DNA from: Closterium sp. NIES-65
Taxonomy: Eukaryota > Streptophyta > Zygnematophyceae > Desmidiales > Closteriaceae
Reading direction: 5' to 3'
Length of the DNA stretch: 64,000 nt
NCBI GenBank assembly: GCA_948144175.1
Contig: CANXME010000303.1
Coordinates: forward strand, 49,244-113,243
Shown here: piece after piece, positions 20,501-36,662 of the stretch
Numbering within the stretch: position 1 is the first letter of the stretch
How the letters are laid out: every line of letters starts with the position of its first letter
The notes under the pieces: generated by a model
What the model was told of the DNA's origin: nothing
Databases searched by the model: none
The model's input: the letters and a program-made list of their open reading frames with translations, nothing else
Position numbers and translations under genes: made by a program

Positions 20501-22478
20501 TGGGTGCAGCAAGGAGGGCGGGCGGCATGGGTGCAGCAAGGAGGGCGGGCGGCATGGGTGCAGCGAGGAGGGCGGGCGGCATGGGTGCAGCGAGGAGGGC
20601 GGGCGGCATGGGTGCAGCAAGGAGGGCGGGCGGCATGGGTGCAGCAAGGAGGGCGGGCGGCATGGGTGCAGCAAGGAGGGCGGGCGGCATGGGTGCAGCA
20701 AGGAGGGCGGGCGGCATGGGTGCAGCAAGGAGGGCGGGCGGCATGGGTGCAGCAAGGAGGGCGGGCGGCATGGGTGCAGCGAGGAGGGCGGGCGGCATGG
20801 GTGCTGCAAGGAGGGTAGGCGGCATGGGTGCAGCAAGGAGGTGGGGCGGCATGGGTGCAGCAAGGAGGGTGGGCGGCATGGGTGCAGCAAGGAGGGCGGG
20901 CGGCATGGGTGCAGCAAGGAGGGTGGGCGGCATGGGTGCAGCAAGGAGGGTGGGCGGCATGGGTGCAGCAAGGAGGGCGGGCGGCATGGGTGCAGCAAGG
21001 AGGGCGGGCGGCATGGGTGCAGCAAGGAGGGCGGGCGGCATGGGTGCAGCAAGGAGGGCGGGCGGCATGGGTGCAGCAAGGAGGGCGGGCGGCATGGGTG
21101 CAGCAAGGAGGGCGGGCGGCATGGGTGCAGCGAGGAGGGCGGGCGGCATGGGTGCTGCAAGGAGGGTAGGCGGCATGGGTGCAGCAAGGAAGGGGTTTCC
21201 TGGCCCCTCGCCTCGAATCCTGCAGTGGAGAAAGGGCACGTCACAGGCGTGGGGGGTGACACTCAGCGCTCCATGCAGCACAGCAGCTCGTGGGGCTGTC
21301 AGCGGATGGGGCATGCCATGGGTGCACCGTGGAGGGAATGGTTAGACATTCCAGCGAGCAGCAGTTGAAGGGAGAATGTTTAGCAAATGAGAAAACAGAT
21401 GTAGAAAGAAAGCATAGCTGATTCACGTAGGATGCCATGGGTGATTCACGTAGGGGGATGCCATGGGTGCACCGTGGAGGGGCATGCCATGGGTGCACCG
21501 TGGAGAGGGGTTCTTGTCGCTGCAGTCAGAGGGACGGGCGTGCGGGGGGGGAATGGGAGGAGGTAGGTGTGGGAGTGGCTGTGGGGAATAGACAAGGGGG
21601 TATGCATGTATGGGTGCGTATAAGAGAGAAAACGACCTCCTTGCATCCATTCTCCTCCCCCTACCCTTCTTCGCAACTGACCTCCTTCCCATTTCCCTTC
21701 CCCCCCTGCTCCCCCCCCCCTTTTCCGCTTCTCCCCCCGCCTCCCGTTCTCCCCCCCCCTCCAACTTGCCTCGGTTCTGCACCAGCTCCGCGTACAGCCC
21801 TCCCGCGCCCCCGTGGTTGATCTCCTGCGCACAAACACACACACGCATGCGCCACACACACATGCGTGCGCCACACACACGCGCGCGTGCGCCACACATA
21901 TGCGTGCGACACACACATGCGTGCGACACACAGCATATGCACGCTCACATGCACACACAAATGCACACGCCCAGGACTGACATTGGAAGTCCTCTCGAAT
22001 CTCGGCAGAACGCAGAGAGATAGAGAAGCAACCCCATTCATGATCCGAGACGTCTCAGAATATGGTACTAGAAAAGGCATTCCGGGGAATATGCGGGAAA
22101 ATGGACACGCAATCCCCACGAAGCAACTACCTCGAGAAATATGCCGTAAAAGGAAGGCGATATCGGACGGCCTTGCGCAACCCCATCGACGGTCAGTATC
22201 GCATGATCAACCCAACGCTCCGCATGCGCCGTGGCTGAATCCTTTTCCGGGGTTGCTGGCAATACGACTGCCTCAGCAGACGAGTCAGCGAGCCTGAACG
22301 ATTCGTTCAAAGGCGAATGAACGTTGCTCGTGGATGAAAGCTTTGGGAAGTTGAAGCTAGAACGGCAGAGAGCGACGAGAGTGACAAGAAGAGCGACAAG
22401 AATGAGAAGCGCGAAACGCCGTGGGAGAGAAACATAATTTCTAGCGTGAACTCGCGAGAGGAGAACGGGAGGTGCCAT
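11581..22478 (-). CDS. Plant-type alpha-L-arabinofuranosidase (GH51), 16-exon model
   Basis: Exons (minus strand): 22478-22131, 21824-21770, 19884-19319, 18877-18729, 18448-18289, 17377-17211, 16895-16801, one of 16387-16335/16256-16204/16125-16073, 15849-15705, 15272-15151, 14650-14579, 14268-14165, 13680-13624, 13299-12843, 12179-12039, and a last exon not resolved (stop perhaps 11581). Phases agree at every junction to exon 15, giving about 897 residues before the last exon. Landmarks are a membrane anchor at 22-38, then EINHGGAGGLYAELV, RFPGGCYVEG, the acid/base Glu in GIGNENC (about 571), the nucleophile Glu in LSEFAV (about 650) and SYAPLLVN. The family releases arabinose from wall arabinans and arabinoxylans. 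Oddities are the anchor, a roughly 127-residue insertion in exon 3, a poly-Ser tract in exon 14, and echoes around most exons. Exon 2 uses a GC donor. Confidence 0.88.
11870..12085 (-). repeat. Echoes of the exon 15 end (GH51 gene)
   Basis: The 3' end of exon 15 (NPDDEN...VK before GTTAGT) recurs downstream in the intron as CCTGCAACCCTGACGATGAA near 11975, broken by a palindrome, and again near 11915 with a donor-like AAGGTCAGT at about 11870. A further motif, CTGGCTTGCCTC, is present three times between 11720 and 11845. Confidence 0.7.
11937..11964. repeat. Perfect 28-bp palindrome
   Basis: GTGACTTTTGAGTC followed directly by its exact reverse complement. The central 22 bp recur at 14328-14349 and 14383-14404, and the central 14 bp in the array at 47596-48830. 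Confidence 0.95.
12476..12836. repeat. 20-bp minisatellite in GH51 intron 14
   Basis: About 18 near-identical copies of GGATGGACGGGGAGAGAAAG; two copies carry GGTGAG in place of GGAGAG. The array stops seven bases short of the exon 14 donor at 12843/12842. Frames through it are repeat artefacts. Confidence 0.95.
13042..13160. repeat. GGA trinucleotide run inside a coding exon
   Basis: An almost pure GGA/GGG run lies within GH51 exon 14. On the coding strand it reads TCC codons, giving a poly-Ser stretch of roughly 35-40 residues between the catalytic domain end (YWLHRMFQRS) and the C-terminal beta-domain. The reading frame stays open through it. Confidence 0.85.
13226..13562 (-). repeat. Three tandem copies of the exon 14 start
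   Basis: Acceptor plus the first coding part of exon 14 (SWTPDLIAFDSHRLYGTPTY) occurs at 13562, 13431 and 13299, spaced 131 and 132 bp. Each copy carries its own CAG acceptor. Only the copy at 13299 runs into the rest of the exon; the other two hit stops in the intervening intron sequence. Confidence 0.93.
14049..14268 (-). repeat. Exon 12 and an echo of its 3' end
   Basis: AAVAEAGFLIGLERN followed by an AAC-AG/GTGAGC donor ends at 14165 in the exon and again at 14049, an offset of 116 bp. The echo lacks the part carrying the nucleophile Glu. Confidence 0.9.
14328..14404. repeat. Two copies of the 22-bp palindrome in direct repeat
   Basis: ACTTTTGAGTC plus its reverse complement at 14328-14349 and 14383-14404. 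Both sit in a 55-bp direct repeat with the same G-rich flank (GGTGGGGGGTTGGGGGTGAC), between exons 11 and 12. Confidence 0.95.
14579..14780 (-). repeat. Exon 11 and an upstream echo of its start
   Basis: A CGCAG acceptor followed by SYxTAEGIFSLGHYFD begins at 14780 and at 14650, 130 bp apart. Only the second continues to DISRDGPK and a GTGACG donor. Confidence 0.9.
15419..15740 (-). repeat. Exon 9 end with two downstream echoes
   Basis: The acid/base region NENCY[QR]DNYR ends at 15705 in the exon. It recurs ending at 15531 (offset 174 bp, donor GGTGAGG kept) and at about 15419 (offset 112 bp, donor lost). Confidence 0.9.
16073..16387 (-). repeat. Three complete copies of 53-nt exon 8
   Basis: Exon copies at 16387-16335, 16256-16204 and 16125-16073 lie exactly 131 bp apart. 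Each has a TGCAG acceptor and a CAG/GTCACC or CAG/GTCAGC donor. Each encodes GNSHT[GD]SVFTGALAP[LF]IQ with entry phase 1 and exit phase 0. Any one keeps the frame of exons 7 and 9; using two would shift it. Confidence 0.93.
16711..16815 (-). repeat. Four-fold repeated splice donor of exon 7
   Basis: GTTCAACAGCGGTGAGC (exon 7 end plus donor) is followed in the intron by three diverged copies. Two of these keep a usable GGTAAG donor and one has GGCGAG. Units are about 23-31 bp. Confidence 0.88.
16985..17062 (-). repeat. Upstream echo of exon 7 start
   Basis: Starting at 17052, an acceptor CCAG and LGYWSDDRLGFFDYLQFTK repeat the beginning of exon 7 (start 16895) at an offset of 157 bp. The copy loses similarity after KHQLGA. 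Confidence 0.88.
17459..17565 (-). repeat. Upstream echo of exon 6 start
   Basis: Starting at 17559, an acceptor and MRFPGGCYVEGVRL repeat the substrate-site part of exon 6 (start 17377), offset 182 bp. A stop follows GVRLL. Confidence 0.88.
17576..18232. repeat. 8-bp based minisatellite in GH51 intron 5
   Basis: About 650 bp of ATGGGTGT and ATGGGTGC units with a higher-order pattern: a spacer TGGTGTATGGTTGTATGAG recurs every 60-110 bp. Open frames on both strands are artefacts of the repeat. Confidence 0.93.
18877..18990 (-). repeat. Upstream echo of exon 4 start
   Basis: CCCATCAG acceptor plus SIVQGDACNIILHA begins at 18984. The used copy, SIEQSHTYNIILHARA, begins at 18877, an offset of 107 bp. 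Confidence 0.85.
19884..21224 (-). repeat. Four copies of the exon 3 start, one expanded
   Basis: An acceptor followed by GFEA[GR]GQETPS begins at 21219, 20211, 20033 and 19884. The last offsets are 178 and 149 bp. Copies at 20211, 20033 and 19884 read on as HPWLPIGS or QPWLPIGS to TER[CS]S. Only the one at 19884 continues to the rest of the exon. The copy at 21219 contains the 27-bp array between its two ends. Confidence 0.92.
20278..21190. repeat. 27-bp minisatellite grown from exon 3
   Basis: Roughly 33 copies of a 27-bp unit (GCATGGGTGCAGCAAGGAGG plus GCGGGCG). On the coding strand it reads LLHPCRPPS, related to the exon 3 sequence around HPWLPIG. The unit length is a multiple of three and has no stop in several frames, so frames over 1 kb are open on both strands. 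Confidence 0.95.
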
Positions 22479-22784
22479 GGCTCCAAACCAGAATCAATCC
22501 GGAATTCTGAGGGTGAGGAAATTGATCGAGTGAAGGAATTTTTACATTATATGCAACATTGAGTGGTCCGGTAATACATCCGAAACAAAGACGCACCATG
22601 TTGCTATACGTATATATTTCGTTCACTACGGAGTCCTTCGATAAAACACATACCATAAATGCTCCATAAGCCATCAAACAGCTACTAACATACCAATAGC
22701 AGCTACCAATACATCGCAAAAGGGATTCTCTACTTAATACATACCGTAACGTATGCGCACTGTGCGTGGACTGTGCACTATAAC
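22479..22784 (-). promoter_or_regulatory. Short spacer holding the GH51 promoter
   Basis: Only 306 bp separate the stop of the CH-LysM gene from the ATG of the GH51 gene on the same strand. A TATATAT run at 22611-22617 lies about 135 bp upstream of the GH51 ATG and could be a TATA element. Nothing else is recognised. Confidence 0.35.
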
Positions 22785-25771
22785 CTAGTCTACAACCACA
22801 TATTCGTTGGGAAAGATTAGGTCAGGGTTGTAAATGTCCGGGTTGAGTTCTGCAATCTCCTTCCAGTTGCGCTTCCCGACCTGCTTTGAAATGTTTATGA
22901 GAGTGTCTCCTTTCCTTATTTGGTATTTCTTCCTGCGACAGCACAAAAGAAAACAGATGGAGCAAGCTTAGTACGACATGATAACATGATGCACAAACCG
23001 CAAAAGAAACGGTGCAGCATCAAATAAGAAGCAAAACCGGAGGCACAGAAACTCTCACCTGGATGGTCGGAACAGCAGCATCACAGCCACAAAAGCGATT
23101 GCCCCTCCAACAATAGCTCTCCACGGGGCATGTGATGCTGCCCGGGGCGAAGACGGGCAGGATGAATAATCAGATTCCAAATCCTCCTCCCCTTCCGTAT
23201 GGCAAACAGTTGTGACACCTGCCGAAACGTCCGTGAGAGAGGAGGTTGTTCCAGCCGACGTGGTAACCGCATCCGAAGACGGATCACGAGAAGCATCCAG
23301 GCTGGCATAGAAGCTGCCTGCTGCTTCCACTGAGACTGCCAGGCGGTTGGAGGGGGGAGGCCAGACCATGTGAGGGTCCAGTCTTGAGACGGGAGGAACA
23401 TCTGACACACCGCTCTTTGGTTTTGGTTCCGCTTCGTTAGAGGTGGAGCTGAAGCCTTTGCTGACAAAGCCTGACACTTTCCCCTTGCCCTTCCCATTCT
23501 CCATCTGCTTCGCTTCTTGGCCCCCTGCCTTGCTACCAGCAGCAGCACCACCACCATCGCCATCACCACCACCGACACTACTGCCACCATTAACACCACC
23601 AGTGCCACCATCACTAGCAGCACCAGCTGCAGCGCTGCCCCAGCCATTTATATCAAAGCTGTTTTCTGAGCCTGATTGGCTGGCAGGCACGTCCTCCCTA
23701 CCCCACCCGCGCCTGTAGTTGGGCCCCATGAACTCCCTGACAGCCCTGTCCACCACGCCCCCCTCTGCTGGCATGCGCTTCGCCACACTAACTGCTGCCG
23801 CTGCAGACGCTGGCTCAAAGTCTATCGCCTGGATTGGTGAGGGGTGGCGGGGGGGGGGGAAGTTTGAGGTTAAAGGTTGGGTCGCCTCAGATGCCAGCTC
23901 ATAAGTCCATGGCCTGGTGGAGGGTAGTGGTACGAAGGTTCATATTCGACTTGAATGCCGGCTCAAAGCCTGTGGGCTGACGAAGGGTGGGGGTAGGGGA
24001 GTGAACAATTCAAATTAGGGTTTGGGTCCACTCAGATGCTGGCTCAAAGTCTACAATGGGTATACAAGAAGAGCTCACCTGTATGCCTGCTGCTCTGAGC
24101 TTGAGTGCGAGGGTGCGGATGCAGAGGCAGATGCGTTGAGAATTGGGAGGAACGAAAGAGGAAAAGAATAAAGAAAGAGAAAAACTAGATGGATTATACA
24201 ACATGAAGCTCTCACCACTATGCTGCTCTCACCACTATGCTGCTCTCACCAATATGCCGCTCTCACCAGTATGCCGCTCTCACCAGTATGCCAGCTGCTC
24301 TGAGCTTGAGTGCTAGGGCGCGGATGCAGACACAGACGCGTTTGGTGCCCTTCTTCTCCACCACGTCTGTGGATGTGAACAGGTCGATGGCACTCAGCCC
24401 AAACGCCTTGCACATCTGCCGTGGCAGGGGAGGTGATAGTGGGGGTTGAGATGCTGTTGGGCACTTGAATTGACTGAGGCCATGTGGACAGGAGGAGGGA
24501 ACGCAGCCCATACTCCTCATGCATATGGCGTGACATAGAGGGCGGGGATAAGGGGCTCGTGGCAGGAGGGTGAAGTGAGTCAAGTGAGTAGTGCAGCGTA
24601 ATGAGATGGAGTGGTGAGATTGAACGGTGGAGAAATCGACATGGTCAGGTGTAACTTCTTGAGAAACAATGGGAACAATCTGGTAAGCTGAAGTGGGTTT
24701 CTGTGAGAAGAAACGAAAGCCCGAAAGGCGACAGGTGGGGAGGTACCGTGAGGAAGTTATCAGTGAGGATCATGGCATCCCACTTGATCTTTGTGCCCCA
24801 TCCCTGCTGCTGTTGCTGCTGCTGCTGTCGTAGATTGATCCCGGCACTCTTTGGTGCAAACGGCGAGAGGATGTCAGTCAGGCGTGACCTGATGATGCAG
24901 AGCAGAGAGGAGACCAAGCGAAGGGCACAGCGGAGGCCCAAGGGGAGGGGAGAGTGACTTGATAAGAAAAAAAAAACCCACAAAAAAAAAATGATCAGTA
25001 GAAATATACTTAACTGGAAATAACGGGAAATTGTGAATAGATTACTTGATCAGGAGGGCAAACGTAGAGCAATGGGAAGGCACTCACAGGATCATGCCGT
25101 CTGCAAGGGTATCTGCCAGGGCGGCATCTGGCGGTAGCTTCTCTTTCAACACTGCCTCCAGCCAGTTCCGGACCCGTGTCTGCACGGGTGATGATGGCGC
25201 CGAGAATGTGACACACACACGTGCACACATGCACACATTTACACACGCACGCACGTACGCACACACGCACACGAACTGGATCACAGGTTGGCGACTTTGT
25301 TCGTAGAGCTTTTTTCTCTTTTTTATTCTCGAAAGCCATATCACTGCTCGCACGCACGCGTTGCAAGGCACCTCAAGCCATCATATGTTGGATGCACGAT
25401 TAAGGGCGTGGTAGGAGTCACATGCTACGTTACCTCCTGACGCTTCGCAATACGAGATAAGCCAATCCACCGATCGCACGCACGCGTCGCAAAGGCACCT
25501 TGAGATCATTTGAGTGACGTTGAATACACATTAAGGGCGTCGTACGAGTGACATACAACATAAGCTCCAGACACGTCGTTCAGCGCTGCAGCCCGGTGCT
25601 GGCGCTCTCACACCGTTACAGCGCGGTACGCTTCGGTTCCTTGACGTCTCACGCGGATGTTCGGGTCTCTCATTCCTCTTCTACCACACCGTAACGAGCT
25701 TCAGTGCTCAAACCTAATCGTACCTCGAGAATGCCGTCAACGAAAGGATCCCATTTGGTCCGGGAGCCCAT
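22785..25771 (-). CDS. CH domain - transmembrane - LysM protein, 443 residues
   Basis: Exons (minus strand): 25771-25724, 25179-25088, 24888-24747, 24415-24284, 23828-23059, 22932-22785, total 1332 nt with all phases matching from ATG (ACCATGG context) to TAG. Residues about 10-140 read as a calponin-homology domain: TRVRNWLEAVLKEKLP, LADGMIL, then CKAFGLSAIDLFTSTDVVEK and RALALKLRAAGI. It holds an eight-Gln insert near 68-75. Residues 140-375 are low-complexity (Gly/Ser/Ala-rich). Residues 376-391 (AIVGGAIAFVAVMLLF) form a membrane segment followed by basic residues. Residues 398-442 are a LysM: YQIRKGDTLINISKQ to NPDLIFPNEYVVV. CH domains bind actin or signalling partners; LysM binds GlcNAc-type glycans or acts in intracellular proteins. 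Topology is unsettled, because the basic patch after the segment argues for LysM on the cytosolic side. Confidence 0.82.
23828..24062 (-). repeat. Echoes of the exon 5 start (CH-LysM gene)
   Basis: The start of exon 5 (AIDFEPAS after CCAG at 23828) recurs upstream near 23913 (AMDL then stop), 23970 (GFEPAF) and 24055 (VDFEPAS). Only the copy at 23828 continues to the rest of the protein and has the right phase. Confidence 0.82.
24078..24300 (-). repeat. Splice-donor repeat and echo of exon 4 end
   Basis: Exon 4 ends GGCATACTG/GTGAG at 24284. Directly downstream a roughly 17-bp unit, AGCGGCATACTGGTGAG, is repeated about five times with small changes to 24195. A longer echo of the exon end (CIRTLALKLRAAGIQ with donor CAG/GTGAGC) lies at about 24140-24080. 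Confidence 0.85.
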
Positions 25772-27290
25772 CGTCAGCCCAGCTCGAAAGAGCAGCAGAA
25801 GGCGGCAGGGATGCTTGATCGCGAACTGGAAGCGATCAGAGTCGAGCGGTTGCGGCAGGAGTATGGCTGACACTCGCCCGTAAAGCAGATGCTCGCACGT
25901 AGGGCTGACGCTTGGTACTCTCAAGAGTGACAATGGGAGCGCAGAGGTGCCGCGTGAGGATGAAACCTATGGCTGCCTAAAGTCAAATACCACTAAGGCT
26001 TTCAAGTCAAGCATCCAGCGCAATGTTGTACGATCGATAGCGAGTTTATCATCGGCCGAACTGCGACGCCACTTCCTTTTCGGCGGTAGCTTCAAACGAA
26101 ATAGCGTCTGCTACGGATTTAGGTGCATCTGGTCAAGTATGACTTGTGACCGCCGTGACCCACGGGTACTGACAGCGACTGCAGGAAGCGCAAGCAGAAT
26201 TGATCCGAGGTTCCTGGGAATGCCACATCTGATAGTGACTGAGGGGATCTTCTGGCGGCAATTTCAACAATGAGGAAGCAAGACCAATGTCAAATGATAA
26301 TGATTTACCGTTCTCATTCTGCGGTGTACTATATTGTAGGTTAGAGTATATTTTTCTGCCGACCTTAACGAGCTCGGATTGTGTCATATATCTTCAGGTG
26401 TCACTCTCTGCAATCACTTCAGGTCAGAGCGGCCTTAGTCACCAGTTCCCAAGGTTCGGCCTTGCGAGGGAATTGTGTGTGCAACGAATCGGTTTGTTCA
26501 CGAAACTGGTTACACAAAGGTTGGGTGTTGACGAACCGGTTACCAGCCAGGGTGTCAACATTCCACCAGCGTTTCGCTCCCTGAAGATTTTACCCGCAGG
26601 CCGATTCCTGAATCGTTCGAGACTTGCTTTCATGTTTAGCTGGCGTGCCTAGTAGATGATCAGAGAGCATTGACTTTCTGATCGAAGGTTGCACAGCGGC
26701 GCATGCGCTCCGTTGAGATTCGCCCGCGAAGAAGACAGTACTGCCTGCACGGGCTCTTGTTTGTAACTGGCCACCTAGTGGCTCGACCGAAGGGACCATC
26801 TCGAGCAAACGGATTCGTACCCTGATGGTTCTTGTCTTTCACGTCGTCGAGATGAAGCTTCCTCGAAACGCGAGCTAAGGGTCGTCCATGTCGCCACGTT
26901 CTCGCGCGTTGAAGCAGCGGAAGCACATGATTCCCTCAAGAGTAATTCTCTCACTCCTCGCTGCATCACTGTTGCTCGTTGTCGAACATGGAAGACTCAC
27001 AGGATTCAACATCCAATGTACTGACCACCGATCATATCGGCCAACTGGCCGAGCTCAAACTTCTTCTGTGCGCTTATTACATATTCTGCAGACGTACTGG
27101 CCGAACTCAGCATCCAGTGCACTGCAGACCAACTAAAGACGCACTTTACCTGCCAGCCTACCGGCCAAGTCACCAAATTCAACATCCAGTGCACTAGAGA
27201 CGTGTCACTAGCGGTCTGCTATCTAAATCACCTGTTGCGTCTGCTCCTGTACCTGTTCATACCGTCTCGACTAGTTTCAGCTTCTCATTT
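25772..27290. other. Divergent intergenic region
   Basis: Lies between the start of the CH-LysM gene (minus) and the start of the fucosyltransferase-like gene (plus), so it should hold both promoters. Between 27010 and 27195 CATCCA[GA]TG[CT]ACT occurs three times near imperfect repeats of CGGCCAA. No coding domain is recognised. Confidence 0.5.
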
Positions 27291-27409
27291 TGATGCGTCA
27301 CCCACTACTACCAGCACTCAAGGCTATCGCAACATGTGGCTTCTCATGCGCGCAGTAGTAGCAACACTGATCACGTTATTCATATTCCCCGTCCTCCCTC
27401 CCTTTTCAG

Positions 27410-34832
<7,423 letters not shown>

Positions 34833-36662
34833 AATTGAAGGGATTGCCTCGAGCATGCCCAGTACCTTTAAAACACGTGTTTCTATTTACTCGTCTTGTG
34901 CTGCTGTGGTATGGTGTTATGGTATGGAGAACTCTGTATTATACGGCATAGCAACTCCTTCCACCTTTTCTAACCATGGTTAGTAGTGTGAAACGTAACG
35001 CGCGACATTGAGGAACGGTTGGATCACTCCATACGGTGGGTTTAACTCAATGGGATCGAGTGCAGTAATGGAACTGCTGTCAGAAAGGAACTATGAAACT
35101 GCACAGAGTATGGCTAGGCATGCATTAAATTGTGTTTGAATCCAGACGCGTGGGTGTGCAACTGAAATGAGCAACACTGGTGGAATGAAGGAATTGTACA
35201 AGCACTACAACAAAGACGAGATGCGCCTGGGTGGGGGGAAGGGGGAAGATGATCGATGTGTGCAGTTGAATAAGAAAGGTATACATCCAAGGTTAATCTG
35301 GACATGCACAGGGGATAATCAAGAGCATTGAAAAGAATGTACAAGCTGGATGTACTGTTCATAATCATGAGTTCCTATGTATGCCATAACCTGTGCAGCT
35401 TACATGTGGTGTATACCCGTTTTAGGCTTGTCGGGGTTTGAAGGTTCGTGATTGTCATCAATTGATCAGTCACGTGGACGAAAGCCTCCCCTCCCCTCCT
35501 CACCTCACTCAATTGTCGAAATATCTATGCCAACAGGCATTGGCGTGATTCTCCTTTCCGGTTCCATGATGTGGCAGCACAAGTGGTGACGTGCTTCCTA
35601 TCCCGAACTGCGGAACTTTCCGTTCCAAGCATTGCTTTAGCTGGAAAATGACCCCGTGATGACGTGTATCCGTGACATCTTTGCCCGCATAAAGACATAT
35701 TATTCGCTAAACAGTACAATTCGTTCCAGCTTGGCGAGCGATTCGATTCGGGCCAATCCCAGATGGAAGGGGTGCCTGCCTGACTGTCAGCAGAAACACG
35801 CTCCCTCCACACAATGAGCGAAGCGCGTCTGTGATTCACCGGTCCCCCGCTGCCCGCGGGAAGCTACGGTCGGTGTTAGGACAATGATGCACCCTTGAGA
35901 GCACCAGATACTTTCGCAAGGTTTCGCTTATTCTGGACAGCTTCAACAACTCAGTTTCGCACAAAGCACATTGATTGGTTGGCGACGACTGAAGGCTGAA
36001 GGTAGTTCATGACAAACGCGGTTCAGCTCAGAAATATCCAACTCACCAAAGCATCTCCTTCCCCGCTTTTGGGAAGCTCACCCTCGCGTGCACCATGGTG
36101 TAGAGATGGAACTGTACTTGCAGATGACAGATCGGTGCCAATGGGTCTAGGGTAGGTGCCTGCCTGGGAAACCTTGAGATTGCCGCAGCAAACCCAGTGG
36201 GAGAAAAGCGGCAAGGCAGGCTTGAAACTATGTGCCATGGCAAGCTTCTTTTTAGTGTTTTCGCTGATCAAGTCGGGAATGACTAAATCCTCAATACCTA
36301 TCGAACAACCCGAGCGAGTAGCTAAGTCAAAACGGCACATCCTTGGCTCAGGGATTGGCCTTCGTGTTCTCGTCACACATAAGTATCTCCTGGGTCGCTG
36401 GTTTATTCCGTAATACAGTATAACCTCTTGATTTCGTACCTTGTTGTGTATGTCACAGCTTTTACTAGCCTCTGTCTTCTCCCACGTTTTCTTCAGATAT
36501 CGGTCGTACAGACGCAATGTTAGTTTTAACGAGAGAGTCACAGGAAACGACTCTAAACGAACCCAATTATTCATAGAAACATATGCCATTCGCTTCACCT
36601 CAGTGTGGCTTCGCTTGTTACGAACGACTCTCTTCAGTCCTTCCGTTGCTCACTGAAGTCAC
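34833..36662. other. Intergenic region without a recognised gene
   Basis: Contains only short frames and one 191-codon minus-strand frame (36598-36023) with no domain I recognise. It should hold the fucosyltransferase-like gene's 3' end and the promoter of the PAS gene. Confidence 0.5.

Noticed and set aside
20274-21368. Open frames of 346-455 codons on both strands
   Set aside because: They are produced by a 27-bp tandem repeat without stops; composition is purely repetitive and no start or splice logic supports them as separate genes.
22785-25771. Treating the CH and LysM parts as two genes
   Set aside because: The exon 4 to 5 junction joins in phase with good donor and acceptor, and no start codon context or stop separates the two parts. 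Transcript data would be needed to be certain.
36023-36598. 191-codon minus-strand frame
   Set aside because: No recognisable domain, no supporting context, and it overlaps the probable promoter region of the PAS gene.
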